Of a stretch of 64,000 nt of DNA, positions 19,301 through 27,431 are shown in pieces. The notes below the pieces were generated by a model, which worked only from the letters and a program-made list of their open reading frames with translations, searched no databases and was not told the DNA's origin. Source of the DNA: Myxococcus sp. RHSTA-1-4 (GTDB lineage Bacteria > Myxococcota > Myxococcia > Myxococcales > Myxococcaceae). The position numbers and the translations under genes are program-made. Where the stretch lies: contig NZ_JAIQDG010000006.1 in assembly GCF_020037125.1 (NCBI RefSeq), forward strand, positions 248,001 through 312,000. Direction: 5' to 3'. Position 1 is the stretch's first letter; each line of letters begins with the position of its first letter.

Positions 19301-19490
19301 GCACCGTCAGCGCCGCCGTCATCAGCGCGCCCATCAGGTACAGGTAGGGCAACGCCTGCGACTCGAAGCGCGACAGCACCAGCGCGTTCGCCGTCGTCTT
19401 GAGCTGCGTCACCCCCGCGATGAGGGCGAACTGGAAGGCGGCCGCCGGCCAGAGTCGGCGGTTCCAGGATGAGGAGTCGGTGGCGGCCAC
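16359..19490 (-). CDS. MFS/nucleotide-translocase-like transporter fused to HEAT repeats and a cNMP-binding domain
   Basis: A 1043-residue fusion. Residues about 15-410 form a 12-helix transporter-like region related in layout to the ATP/ADP-translocase (Npt)/MFS group. Residues about 430-860 are HEAT-like helical repeats. Residues about 890-1000 form a cyclic-nucleotide-binding domain with the phosphate cassette FGEISLLDGAPRPTD. The fusion suggests membrane transport or sensing gated by a cyclic nucleotide through a helical scaffold. The start is a GTG with no clear ribosome site. Cargo is unknown. The convergent neighbour ends six bases away. Confidence 0.8.
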   Translation of the reverse strand: MAATDSSSWNRRLWPAAAFQFALIAGVTQLKTTANALVLSRFESQALPYLYLMGALMTAALTVLPRSRPGSPLESPGVLTGLGGVVTLGLAAALSAGQRMPALALYLFADTFSTYVSFRFWGRMASAFDAREARRAFTALNGFAMGGGIVGGLLVQGLAEKLGTPAMVVSGALGLLAAGAIFHHLYKGAPPPPPRPRASASFMGWSYLAESPYAQVLAALGIAFAVLSSFVDYLFRLRLEGTMSEDALAALFGSLQLWIGLFCVAFQLLLAQRLLKRLGLLRYVALVPLVLAPLAGATLVTPSLWPVHLLRLVETAVSYSILPVGIQLLYAAVPDDQREGLRASVDGLLRKGGVVVAGLLLIGAGRGANGVTMAVAVVGMCAALGVLLVRLKPAYLAALGEQVGAPEEEEVELEGEEEQRLLAEALAAPAPERVLRAVDMMQQADVPLRPYLPALLRHPHERVLERGVSLALALEAHELAPVLERLVEEGPRRPRDQAVWALARLSPERAERLLPALLGHPDVGLRCAAIGALLKSTGSAAALAALQALLARGEGAPEAERREVARLLGRLQDTRFAGPLARYLEDTDPTVRRVALAAVGEGGYVELAPRLLPFLTWREERKTAREALVALGDAVTPLVEEQLNNKGAPLAMRLQLPRVLRGIGTPAALDALLFSNVRDDASLHFRIGAQLSRLRDEHPEHPVDVERVREAVGRRREVYRSLVGAFRDVRAALGDDSLLTRAVGDRLDQALELSFFLLGLLHPSQVMRGIHYNLVGKDARRRALALELLENLASEEERELVMEQVEAHHRELPPGAPGRLWRRLAALVQSEDVVLRACARHVARVNGLNVLPQEGDLSDRTVQRMFALEGVSVFSQSDVDDLAAIAAVAREASYKAGERIYAQGDPGDALYVIVEGAVDAFYDGEHVLRFQGKQAFGEISLLDGAPRPTDMVAAVDTRVLIIDRRDFLDLLADRPELLTGFFRAVGLQLQKLIALPDSRETGERLEMTAPQPIEAPMLPSGPVPEPSETNEVIEAARERSRGE

Positions 19491-19697
19491 GGTGGAAGGC
19501 GTCGGAGACTACCCTACCCCCCGGACAGCCACGAATAACCCTGACGCACTCCGGCATGCCCGCCTGCCCTCCGCCCTCCCCCGGACACTCCCGGAACGCT
19601 GCCACCCGAATTCCGCCACGCCACTGAAATCGTTGGAGCCGCGAGGAAGTCCCGTCGAGGGCCGCCCGGCCGCCCCCGGTGGGGCTAGACTGCCGGC

Positions 19698-20498
19698 GTG
19701 ACGACCGCCACCGACACGCTGCTGGACGGCACCCACACGGTGCTCACCCCGGAGTACGTGGAGTTCCGCTTCACCCTCGCGGGCATCTACTCGCGTTTCC
19801 TGGCGTGGCTCCTGGACGGCCTCATCGTCGGCGGCATCTCCATGGCCATCATGATGGGGCTCGGCGTCGTCTCGCTGGCCTTCGAGGGCTTCGGCAGCGC
19901 GCTGGGCATCGTCGTCTTCTTCCTGGTGGAGTGGGGCTACTCCATCGCCCTGGAGACGGCGTGGAGCGGGCAGACGGTGGGCAAGCGCGCGCTCTCCCTG
20001 CGTGTCATCCAGGAGAGCGGCGTGCGCATCGGCTTCTACCACGCGGCGCTGCGCAACCTGGCGCGGCCCGTGGACCGGCTGCCCCTCTTCTACCTGGTGG
20101 GTGGGCTCTCCGCGCTCGTCTCCGGCTCCCACCAGCGGCTGGGAGACATGCTCGCGGGCACCATCGTCGTGCGCGAGCGCCGCCTCCGCGTGCCGTCCGC
20201 CCTGGGCGCCAGCGGCGAGGAGGGACTGTTGGCGGATCCGCTCTTCGTGTCGCGGGTGAAGCGGCTGTCCACCGAGGAGCGGGAGCTGGTGCTGTCCGCG
20301 GCCATGCGCCGCGAGGAGCTGCGCATGGAGGCCCGGCTGCGGCTGTTCTCCGCGCTGGGCGCGCGGCTCCAGGACGCGCTGGCCATGGAGAAGCCCGCCC
20401 ACCTCTCGGACGAGAAGTGGACGCTGCTGGTGGCCGCCGCCCTGGTGCCGCGCCCGGACGCGCGCGCTCCCGCGCCTCGCGCCCGGGTCCTGGGGTGA
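19698..20498 (+). CDS. RDD-family membrane protein
   Basis: A 266-residue membrane protein of the RDD family (three to four helices in residues about 25-165). The family signature is seen at YSRFLAWLLDGLIVG and in the GQTVGKRALSLRV segment that follows. The C-terminal 90 residues are soluble and charged. The GTG start at 19698 directly follows a 207-base gap after the divergent transporter gene. RDD genes often sit with SpoIIM and DUF58 genes, both present in this window. Function is unknown; some RDD proteins have been linked to Na+/H+ exchange. Confidence 0.85.
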   Translation: MTTATDTLLDGTHTVLTPEYVEFRFTLAGIYSRFLAWLLDGLIVGGISMAIMMGLGVVSLAFEGFGSALGIVVFFLVEWGYSIALETAWSGQTVGKRALSLRVIQESGVRIGFYHAALRNLARPVDRLPLFYLVGGLSALVSGSHQRLGDMLAGTIVVRERRLRVPSALGASGEEGLLADPLFVSRVKRLSTEERELVLSAAMRREELRMEARLRLFSALGARLQDALAMEKPAHLSDEKWTLLVAAALVPRPDARAPAPRARVLG

Positions 20499-20501
20499 GG
20501 C

Positions 20502-21020
20502 CTAGAAGTACGCCGCCGCGCCGGCCGACAGCGCCAGGGACGTCTGCACCTTCTCGTTGAGCGCCAGGTAGAAGTTGTACTGGGCGCGGAGGCCCAGGCT
20601 CACCGAGTCCGACGTGAAGAAGTCCACGCCCACGTTGGGGCCCACGCCCACGAGGTTGTTCACGCTCTCCTTGAAGATGGCCAGGTAGCTGATGTCCGTC
20701 CCGACGTACGGGCGGATGGACTCCTCGGAGAAGAGGTAGCGGATGCCGAGGGACGGCGCGAGGCCCACCACCCGCTCGTTGTTTTCCGCCGTGGTGTCCT
20801 GCGGCAGGGCGATCTTCGACAGCGACACCACCTCGAAGCCGTTCTCGATGTAGAGGCTGGCGTCGATGCCGAGGAAGAACGCCCGGTCCAGGCCGGCGGT
20901 CCGGTGGAAGTCCATGTAGCCCAGCGACAGGCCCAGGCTGCGGTTGGCGAACTGGGCGTGCGCGGGGGCGGCCCCGAGAAGGGCCAGGGTGAATGCAACG
21001 GTGCAGAGCAGGGTACGCAT
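20502..21020 (-). CDS. Small outer-membrane beta-barrel protein
   Basis: A 172-residue protein with a signal peptide (cleavage expected after AHA, residue about 24) and alternating hydrophobic/polar strands. It ends in the aromatic residue phenylalanine, as expected for a barrel inserted by the Bam complex. About eight strands fit the length, as in OmpX/OmpA-type small barrels. The ATG at 21020 is preferred to an upstream TTG. It is convergent with the RDD gene, three bases apart. No ligand can be named. Confidence 0.75.
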   Translation of the reverse strand: MRTLLCTVAFTLALLGAAPAHAQFANRSLGLSLGYMDFHRTAGLDRAFFLGIDASLYIENGFEVVSLSKIALPQDTTAENNERVVGLAPSLGIRYLFSEESIRPYVGTDISYLAIFKESVNNLVGVGPNVGVDFFTSDSVSLGLRAQYNFYLALNEKVQTSLALSAGAAAYF

Positions 21021-21120
21021 GGGCCGCAACTCTACCGGTGCGGGCCCCGGAAAACAGCCCCGGAGCCGCCCCCTCGGGGCGTTGCCTCGGGTGCGCCCGC
21101 TCTCCTACACTCGGCCGGCC

Positions 21121-22188
21121 ATGCGTCCGAGCCGACTCGCACTCGCCACCGCGCTGTCCCTGATCTCCACCCTTCCCCTCGCGGCCTGCGTCACCACCCC
21201 GCCGCCCCATGAGCGCGCCCTCATCAACAACGAGCTCTGCGCCCAGGAGCTCTCCAAGGGGGAGCTGGTGCGCGCGGAGACCTACTGCGACCTGGGCCTG
21301 GAGTTCTCCCCCCAGTACGCGGACCTGTGGGCCAACAAGGGCATCATCGCCATGTACAGCGGCCGCAAGGACGACGCCAAGAAGCACTTCATCAAGGCGC
21401 TCCGCTACAACCAGGAGCACCTGCAGGCGTACCAGAACCTCGGCATCATCTATACCGAGGAGGGCGCGTACGGAAAGGCGCACGACAACCTCCGCCGCGC
21501 CCTGAAGGTCAACCCGGACAACATGGAGACGCGCTACAGCCTCGCCTTCGTCCTGATGAAGATGAAGAGGACTACGGAGGCAAAGAAGGAGCTGCGCACC
21601 CTGCTCGCGGTGAATCCCGGCCTGTCAGACGCCCACCACACCCTGGGCATCATCGCCTACTCGGAGAACGAGTTCGACCAGGCGGTGGAGCACCTCACCC
21701 AGGCGGTGCAGCTCACCCCGGACGCCCCCCACAAGTGGCACGACCTGGGCACCGCGCTGATGGAGCTCAGCCGCTTCGCCGAGGCCCGTGAGGCCTTCGC
21801 CAACTGCACGCGCCTGGAGCCCAGCAACAGCAGCTGCATCAACAACCTCTCCCTCGCCCAGCGCAAGGCGGCTCTCACCGACGCCGCCTTCAAGGAACTG
21901 AAGGACACCCAGCAGGCGGAGAACTCCGCCCCCGCCCTCTACATGCTCGCCCGCCAGTACCGCGAGAAGGGCCTGCTCGCCGAGGAGGAGGGCACGTACC
22001 GCAAGTGCGTCAAGCTGGACGGGAAGTTCGCCCCCTGTCACTACGGCCTCTTCCAGATCTTCTCCGAAGCCCACAAGCGCGAGCATGCCGAGGTGGCCTG
22101 CAAGAACTTCCTGAAGTATGGGACCTCCGAGGAATTCCCTACCGAGTACCAGACGTGCGAGAAGTACCTCAGCGACGCCACCTTCTGA
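21121..22188 (+). CDS. TPR-repeat lipoprotein
   Basis: A 355-residue lipoprotein (lipobox LAAC, Cys23) made almost wholly of tetratricopeptide repeats (about seven, residues 35-345). Outer-membrane TPR lipoproteins in myxobacteria include Tgl, the type IV pilus secretin pilotin. This protein is longer, and I cannot say it is an orthologue. The stop is 35 bases before a double-FHA gene on the same strand, so the two are probably co-transcribed. Likely a scaffold at the outer membrane inner leaflet. Confidence 0.8.
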   Translation: MRPSRLALATALSLISTLPLAACVTTPPPHERALINNELCAQELSKGELVRAETYCDLGLEFSPQYADLWANKGIIAMYSGRKDDAKKHFIKALRYNQEHLQAYQNLGIIYTEEGAYGKAHDNLRRALKVNPDNMETRYSLAFVLMKMKRTTEAKKELRTLLAVNPGLSDAHHTLGIIAYSENEFDQAVEHLTQAVQLTPDAPHKWHDLGTALMELSRFAEAREAFANCTRLEPSNSSCINNLSLAQRKAALTDAAFKELKDTQQAENSAPALYMLARQYREKGLLAEEEGTYRKCVKLDGKFAPCHYGLFQIFSEAHKREHAEVACKNFLKYGTSEEFPTEYQTCEKYLSDATF

Positions 22189-22222
22189 AGCTCCGCCTCC
22201 CTCCGTCCGTGCACCCTCCGAG

Positions 22223-23311
22223 ATGAGCGTCCGTCTGACTGTCACGCAGCGCAGCGAGGCAGGCGCCGCCCCGAGCACCGAGGTCGTCCTCGACGAGGCG
22301 GTCATCACCCTGGGCCGGGACAAGGCCTGCCAGGTGGTGCTGCCCCAGCAGGCGGTGTCGCGCAACCACGCGCGTATCTGCCAGGAAGGCACCCTCTTCT
22401 TCCTGGAGGACCTGGGCAGTGCCTATGGCACCCAGGTCAACGGCAAGCCGCTGCCCAAGGGCGAGAAGCGGCTGCTCCGCAACGGCGACGTCATCGCCAT
22501 TGCCCAGTACGACGTGAAGTTCGACCGCATCACCGAGCTGAACGCCGACGTCAACTCGGAGAAGACGTCCTTCATCGCCCGCGGCATGGTGAAGGACGCC
22601 ATGCGCGGGCTCGCGTCCAGCGAGGAGCGCTACCTGCGCTTCATGAATGGCCCGCGCGAGGGCGAGCGCATCGAGATTGGCGACGCCATGGAGCTCGTCT
22701 TCGGGCGCGACGAGCACGAGGCGGACATCGTCCTCAAGGACGACCTGGTCTCCCGCAAGCACGCGAAGATTCGCCGTGACTGGTCCGGCACCCACGTGGA
22801 GGACCTGGGCAGCCGCAACGGCATCAAGGTCAACAAGAAGCGGGTGAACCGCAAGGCCCTCAAGGACAGCGACGAGCTGGAGGTGGGCGGCATCCGCTTC
22901 CTCTATGTGGACCCGTCCGAGCCCGCGGAAGAGTCCGTCCAGCTGTCCACGGAAGTAAAGGCCCCGCCGCCGCCCTCCCCCTCGCGCGCCCCCGCGGTGT
23001 CGCGCCGGGAGGTGAAGGCGGTGGAGGAGCCCCCCGCCGAGCCCGAGCCGGAGGCGCCTGCCGCCGAGGAGCCTGCCCCCTCGGAGCCCGCGGACGCCGC
23101 CTCCGCCGCCGAGGAGCCCTCACCGGACGCCGACGCCTCTCCGTCCGAGGAGCCCGTCTCCCCGTCCGCGGAGGTCTCCGTCCCCGACGAGGAAGGCGGC
23201 GGCGCGGTCTCCGCCTTCAAGGACAAGAAGAAGCTCGTCCCGCTCGTGGTGATGGGCGTGGTGGGGCTGCTCTTCCTGGTGCTGATGATTGCCGTGCTCG
23301 CCGGCGCCTGA
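22223..23311 (+). CDS. Double FHA-domain protein with C-terminal membrane anchor
   Basis: A 362-residue protein with two forkhead-associated phosphothreonine-binding domains. The first spans about 10-105 (GRD...SRNHARI...YGTQVNG), the second about 140-235 (GRDEHEADI...SRKHAKI...RNGIKVN). An acidic, Pro/Ala-rich linker (about 240-330) follows, then one C-terminal membrane helix with almost nothing beyond it. It is probably a tail-anchored adaptor that reads Ser/Thr kinase output, common in myxobacteria. It is not a typical SctD, which has a large domain after its helix, although the type III block begins just downstream on the other strand. Confidence 0.85.
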   Translation: MSVRLTVTQRSEAGAAPSTEVVLDEAVITLGRDKACQVVLPQQAVSRNHARICQEGTLFFLEDLGSAYGTQVNGKPLPKGEKRLLRNGDVIAIAQYDVKFDRITELNADVNSEKTSFIARGMVKDAMRGLASSEERYLRFMNGPREGERIEIGDAMELVFGRDEHEADIVLKDDLVSRKHAKIRRDWSGTHVEDLGSRNGIKVNKKRVNRKALKDSDELEVGGIRFLYVDPSEPAEESVQLSTEVKAPPPPSPSRAPAVSRREVKAVEEPPAEPEPEAPAAEEPAPSEPADAASAAEEPSPDADASPSEEPVSPSAEVSVPDEEGGGAVSAFKDKKKLVPLVVMGVVGLLFLVLMIAVLAGA

Positions 23312-23342
23312 GCCCGAGCCCCGCCAGGCCCTGAACGCAAGC

Positions 23343-23376
23343 GGGCCCGCGTCCCCAACGCATGGGGAGCGGGCCC
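23343..23376. terminator. Strong hairpin between convergent FHA gene and type III block
   Basis: A stem pairing GGGCCCGC and TCCCCA with their complements (one bulged G) around a five-base loop, 32 bases after the FHA stop. A second perfect hairpin (ACTCCCC/GGGGAGT) follows at 23383-23399. Together they insulate the plus-strand FHA gene from the minus-strand type III genes. Confidence 0.8.
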
Positions 23377-23404
23377 TGGCTGACTCCCCGGTGGGGAGTG
23401 ACGG

Positions 23405-23923
23405 CTACTTCTTCGCGGGGGCCGGCGCGGCCTTGGCCTGCTCCGCCTGCATCTTGAGCGCGAGCAGGGTGCCATGCGCGCGCTGCGTGGAGCGGCGCTT
23501 CAGCGCGGGGTCGGCCTCGATGGCCCGGCTCAGGTCCTTCAGGCCCTCGGGAACCTGTCCCCGGCGCAGGTGGATTTCCCCACGCCCCACCAGCGCGTCC
23601 ACGTTGGTGCTGTTGAGGAGGAGGGCCTGGTCGTACACGCGGAACGCGTCATCCATGCGCTCCAGCGTCATGTACGTCGCGCCGAGCTGCGTGAGGAACA
23701 CCGTGTCCTGGGGCGCGGCGGCCACCAGGCCCTCGAAGATTTCGAGGGCCAGCGGCGCCTTGCCGGCCTCCAGCATCTTGTGCCCCGTCTGGGCAATGGC
23801 CATGAGCTGCGCGTGCGTCAGCCCCAGGAATCTTCCCAGGGGGACCTCCCCTCGAATCAGCCGCTCTCCCGCGACTTCAGGGATGTTCACCTCAGGCTGC
23901 TGGCTCTCGGGATTGCTGCTCAC
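23405..23923 (-). CDS. TPR protein, type III chaperone-like (SycD/LcrH type)
   Basis: A 172-residue all-helical protein with three TPR motifs (about residues 40-145) in the arrangement of class II type III secretion chaperones: a leader (AQLMAIAQTGHKMLEAGKAPLALEIFE) then paired repeats. A Lys/Ala-rich tail ends it. The GTG at 23923 is chosen because GAGGTG lies seven bases upstream; an ATG 36 bases farther upstream is the alternative. It directly follows the DUF1521 gene and is probably its dedicated chaperone (inference from position). Last gene of the type III block. Confidence 0.72.
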   Translation of the reverse strand: MSSNPESQQPEVNIPEVAGERLIRGEVPLGRFLGLTHAQLMAIAQTGHKMLEAGKAPLALEIFEGLVAAAPQDTVFLTQLGATYMTLERMDDAFRVYDQALLLNSTNVDALVGRGEIHLRRGQVPEGLKDLSRAIEADPALKRRSTQRAHGTLLALKMQAEQAKAAPAPAKK

Positions 23924-23973
23924 GGCCACCTCACGCAGGGGCCCCTTCAGGGCCCCCACCCATCGGGTCCAGG

Positions 23974-25089
23974 TCAGACGAAGAAGTTACGGCGGCTGAC
24001 CATATCATTCAGCTTGTTGATCTCATCCAGCGCCCGGAACATGTGCTTCACGGCCCGGAACGCGTGCTGGATGCCGTCGCGGTGCTGCTTCTTGTCGTAC
24101 TTGTTGAAGATGTCGTCGCGGCCGCGGAACGGGTTGAAGCCGTGCGAGCGCGTCTCCTTCGCCGTGTCGAACAGCTCCTGCACCGCCTTGGAGATGCGGT
24201 CCATGAAGTCGTCGCGCTGAGCGGGGCTCGGCTTGCCGGACGTCCACACCTCGTTCTTGGTGCCGTCCACGGCGTGGTTGCCGTGCTGCAGCAGGTTGCC
24301 GAGCTTGAAGGTCTCACCGCCGTTGTTGTCGCCGATGACCTCACGGCCCTTGAAGGACCAGTCATCCGTCTCCTTGCCCATGTGGAGGATGTCCTGGTTC
24401 TTCGTCTTGAAGCCGACCTTCGTCTCGTAGCCGTCCTTCTCGATCTTGGCGCTGACCTTGCCCTTGCCCTTGTCGATGTCCGACACGGTGACGTGGTCAT
24501 GGCCGTTGGTGATGTCCAGCTGGCCGGTGACGGTCATCCCGCTGTTGCCCCAGGGCTTGGTCGTCACGTGGATCTCCGTGCCGTCCGGGAGCGAGAAGGT
24601 CGTGTTGCGCTTGAAGTCGAACTTGCCGCCGTCGCTCTCGTCGACGTGCGGGTCACCCCACACGCGGGTGCTCTTGCCGTCCGGACCGGAGATCTTCCAC
24701 TCGAACTGGCCCAGCTGCTCGATCTTGTAGCCGCCCGGCGTGGTGATGGTGCCGGTGCCGGAGTCCACCTTCAGCTTGTCCTTGGGCTTGAAGTAGTCCG
24801 AGTAGTCCGGCCACTCGCTGGGGAAGCAGCCGTTGGTGCCGGAGGAGGAGGCGCTGCTCTGCGAGCCGCTCGCCTGCGACGGGGTGCCGCAGAAGGAGCT
24901 GCTGCTGGTGCCGCTGGACTGCTCCAGGGACTTCAGCTTCGCCACCGCCGAATTGATCTCCGCCAGGCAGTGGTCCACCGTGGAGTCGATGAGCTTCTTG
25001 TTCTTCGCAAGCTCCGTCTCGCTCAACCCCGGCGCGGTGGTGATGCTGATGCGGGCGTTGATGTTCAGCTGGCTGATCCCGGACGACAT
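23974..25089 (-). CDS. DUF1521 (metal-induced self-cleavage) type III effector candidate
   Basis: A 371-residue protein. After a helical N-terminus and a Ser/Gly-rich stretch (55-85) comes a DUF1521 domain (about 100-300) with the motif GDPHVDESDGG; the Asp146-Pro147 bond is the expected cut site. DUF1521 (MIIA) domains in Bradyrhizobium NopE1 and a Vibrio protein self-cleave on adding calcium or other metals, and NopE1 is a type III effector. The helical C-terminus (about 300-371) is unlike NopE1. An AGGGAGG ribosome site precedes the ATG by five bases. A sigma-28-like promoter lies upstream and a TPR chaperone gene downstream, the layout of a secreted substrate. Confidence 0.85.
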   Translation of the reverse strand: MSSGISQLNINARISITTAPGLSETELAKNKKLIDSTVDHCLAEINSAVAKLKSLEQSSGTSSSSFCGTPSQASGSQSSASSSGTNGCFPSEWPDYSDYFKPKDKLKVDSGTGTITTPGGYKIEQLGQFEWKISGPDGKSTRVWGDPHVDESDGGKFDFKRNTTFSLPDGTEIHVTTKPWGNSGMTVTGQLDITNGHDHVTVSDIDKGKGKVSAKIEKDGYETKVGFKTKNQDILHMGKETDDWSFKGREVIGDNNGGETFKLGNLLQHGNHAVDGTKNEVWTSGKPSPAQRDDFMDRISKAVQELFDTAKETRSHGFNPFRGRDDIFNKYDKKQHRDGIQHAFRAVKHMFRALDEINKLNDMVSRRNFFV

Positions 25090-25145
25090 GGTGCCTCCCT
25101 GAATTCGTTAGGTGCGCGTCGAAAGCGCTTGCTGCTTCATCAGGA

Positions 25146-25172
25146 TTATCGGGGCCCCCACCCGCGAGTTGC
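25146..25172 (-). promoter_or_regulatory. Sigma-28-like promoter for the DUF1521 gene
   Basis: On the minus strand: GCAACTCG, 11 bases, CCCGATAA, about 56 bases before the ATG. This fits the FliA architecture (TAAAGTTT - 11 - GCCGATAA) in spacing and -10 element. It is one of four alike sites in the type III block. Confidence 0.6.
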
Positions 25173-25226
25173 GTCTCATGGAAGGTTTCCGCACACAGTC
25201 AGAATCGCCCCGGGTAGGGGCTGAAC

Positions 25227-27350
25227 CTACCGGGTGGAGATGCGGGCCACGGGCTGGATGTTCAGCTCGGGGGACAGCTCCTGGTAGCTGAGAATGGAGA
25301 ACGAGGGGGTGAACTCGTACTCCAGCAGCTTCCGGACGTAGCGGCGGATGTCCATGGCGGTGAGGATGACGGGGCGCTGGGCGCTGGGCGGCAGGTGGCC
25401 ACACTCGGAGCGCACGGCCTGGACGATTTCCTGGGCCAGCTCCGGCTCGAGCGCCAGGTGCGCGCCCGCCGAGGTGCGCTTGATGGAGCCGCGGATGGCC
25501 TCCTCGATGTTGGGGTCCAGCAGGTACACCACCAGGGTGCCGGTGCCGCGCGCGTACTTGTGGGAGATGTAGCGGCGCTGCGCGGCGCGCACGTGCTCGG
25601 TGAGCATGACGTTGTCCGCCTCCACCTGCCCGTACTCGGCCAGGGCCTGGAGGATGCCGCGCAAATCCCGGATGGAGATCTCCTCCTCCACCAGGCGCTG
25701 CAGGATGTCCGTCAGCTTGAGCACGTTGACGACCTTCGGCACCACCTCCTTGACGATGGCGGGGAAGGCCTTCTCGAGCTGCTCCAGCATCGTCTGCGTC
25801 TCCTGCACGCCGACGAACTCACGGGCGTTGCGCCGCAGCACGGCGGCCATGTGCAGGATGATGTAGCCGGGCACGTCCCACGTCGTCAGGCCCGCGGCCT
25901 CGAGCGTATCGCGGTGCTGCTCGGGCACCCACGCGGCCGGCTGGCGGGTGGCGGGGTTGACGGCCTCGAAGCCCTGGATGTTCATCAGCTTGAGGCGGTC
26001 CACCGTGTCGTTGACGAGGATGTGCCCCAGCGTGGCCTGGCCGGTGACGACGGGCACCTCGTTGATTTGAATCTGATATGCGCCCGGCGGCAGGGAGCCG
26101 TTGCCACGCGCGCGCACGCCGGGGAAGCGCACGCCCAGCTCCACGAAGAGGCCGTCGCGCATGAAGGGGATGAGCTCGAAGAGGAACTTCCCGTTGTCCT
26201 GGCGCGAGTCCACGTAGGGCACCAGCGCGTCGGACACCTCCAGGACGATGGGCGTCACGACGGGGATGAACAGCTCGGAGTCCGGGTTCATCGGCTCCTT
26301 GGGCGGAGGCTCGGTCGCCACCGGCGTGCCGTTGTCCGTCTCCAGGGCCGGGCCCGCCTCCTCCACCAGCTCCGCCTGCTTCTGCTTCTTGAGCATCGTC
26401 CAGGCGGCGAAGCCCGCGCCCGCGCCCAGCAGGAAGAAGGGAATCTTGGGCAGACCGGGGATGAGGCCGAGCACCACGAGCATGCCCGAGGCGATGGCGA
26501 TGGCCTTCGGGTAGGCGGTGAGCTGGCTGCCCATGTCCATGCCCAGGTGGGCGCCCTCCTCCTCGCCGCCCACGCGCGTCACGATGATGCCCGCGCAGGT
26601 GGACACGAGGATGGCGGGAATCATGCCCACCAGGCCGTCACCGATGGTCAGCAGCGTGTACTTCTGCGCCGCGTCGCCCGCCGACATGCCCTTCTGCGTC
26701 ACGCCGATGATGAGGCCACCGACGATGTTGACGACGGTGATGATGATGCTGGCGATGGCGTCGCCCTTCACGAACTTCATGGCGCCGTCCATGGCGCCGA
26801 AGAGCTGGCTCTCGCGCTCCAAATCCCGGCGCTTCTTCTTGCCCTGGTCCTGGTCGATGGAGCCCGCGCGCAGGTCCGCGTCGATGGACATCTGCTTGCC
26901 CGGCATCGCGTCCAGGGTGAAGCGCGCGGCCACTTCCGCGACACGCTCCGAGCCCTTGGAGATGACGATGAAGTTCACGATGACGAGGATGATGAAGAGG
27001 ATGGCGCCGACGACGAAGTTGCCCTGCACCACGAAGTTGCCGAACGCCACCACCACCTCGCCCGGGTCGCCGGTGAGGAGGATGAGGCGCGTGGTGGAGA
27101 TGGTCAGCGCCAGCCGGAACATCGTGGTGATGAGCAGCAACGTCGGGAACACCGACAGATGCAGCGCCGCTGGCACGTAGAGCGACACCAGCAGCAGCAC
27201 CACCGAGATACTGATGTTCAGCGTCAGCAGGATGTCCAGCAGCAGCGTCGGCAGCGGGACGATCATCATTCCGACGATGGCCACGACGACGATGGCCAGG
27301 ACGATGTCGGAATACTTGTTCAGGAAGCTGTTCGGATTGGAGGCGGACAT
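25227..27350 (-). CDS. sctV: Type III export gate protein SctV (FlhA/LcrD family)
   Basis: A 707-residue export gate subunit that forms the nonameric ring binding chaperone-substrate complexes. About eight membrane helices fill residues 15-330. The FHIPEP family segment (VKGDAIASIIITVVNIVGG) and a cytoplasmic domain (about 360-707) are intact, and the length is normal. It is encoded downstream of a TPR chaperone gene (81-base gap) and upstream of the DUF1521 gene, away from the other export genes but on the same strand. Confidence 0.96.
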   Translation of the reverse strand: MSASNPNSFLNKYSDIVLAIVVVAIVGMMIVPLPTLLLDILLTLNISISVVLLLVSLYVPAALHLSVFPTLLLITTMFRLALTISTTRLILLTGDPGEVVVAFGNFVVQGNFVVGAILFIILVIVNFIVISKGSERVAEVAARFTLDAMPGKQMSIDADLRAGSIDQDQGKKKRRDLERESQLFGAMDGAMKFVKGDAIASIIITVVNIVGGLIIGVTQKGMSAGDAAQKYTLLTIGDGLVGMIPAILVSTCAGIIVTRVGGEEEGAHLGMDMGSQLTAYPKAIAIASGMLVVLGLIPGLPKIPFFLLGAGAGFAAWTMLKKQKQAELVEEAGPALETDNGTPVATEPPPKEPMNPDSELFIPVVTPIVLEVSDALVPYVDSRQDNGKFLFELIPFMRDGLFVELGVRFPGVRARGNGSLPPGAYQIQINEVPVVTGQATLGHILVNDTVDRLKLMNIQGFEAVNPATRQPAAWVPEQHRDTLEAAGLTTWDVPGYIILHMAAVLRRNAREFVGVQETQTMLEQLEKAFPAIVKEVVPKVVNVLKLTDILQRLVEEEISIRDLRGILQALAEYGQVEADNVMLTEHVRAAQRRYISHKYARGTGTLVVYLLDPNIEEAIRGSIKRTSAGAHLALEPELAQEIVQAVRSECGHLPPSAQRPVILTAMDIRRYVRKLLEYEFTPSFSILSYQELSPELNIQPVARISTR

Positions 27351-27431
27351 CAGCGGGGAGCCATCCTAGTCCGTGCCCGGCCCCAAGCCCAAGGGGGCCG
27401 CCTCCGGCCAGCGGATTGTGGGGAAAAGCCC

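Noticed and set aside
21121-22188. TPR lipoprotein as the pilotin Tgl
   Set aside because: Longer than Tgl and similarity could be only that of generic TPRs; not enough to use the name.
22223-23311. Double-FHA protein as SctD of the type III system
   Set aside because: The membrane helix is at the very end with no periplasmic ring domain, and the gene is on the opposite strand behind terminators.
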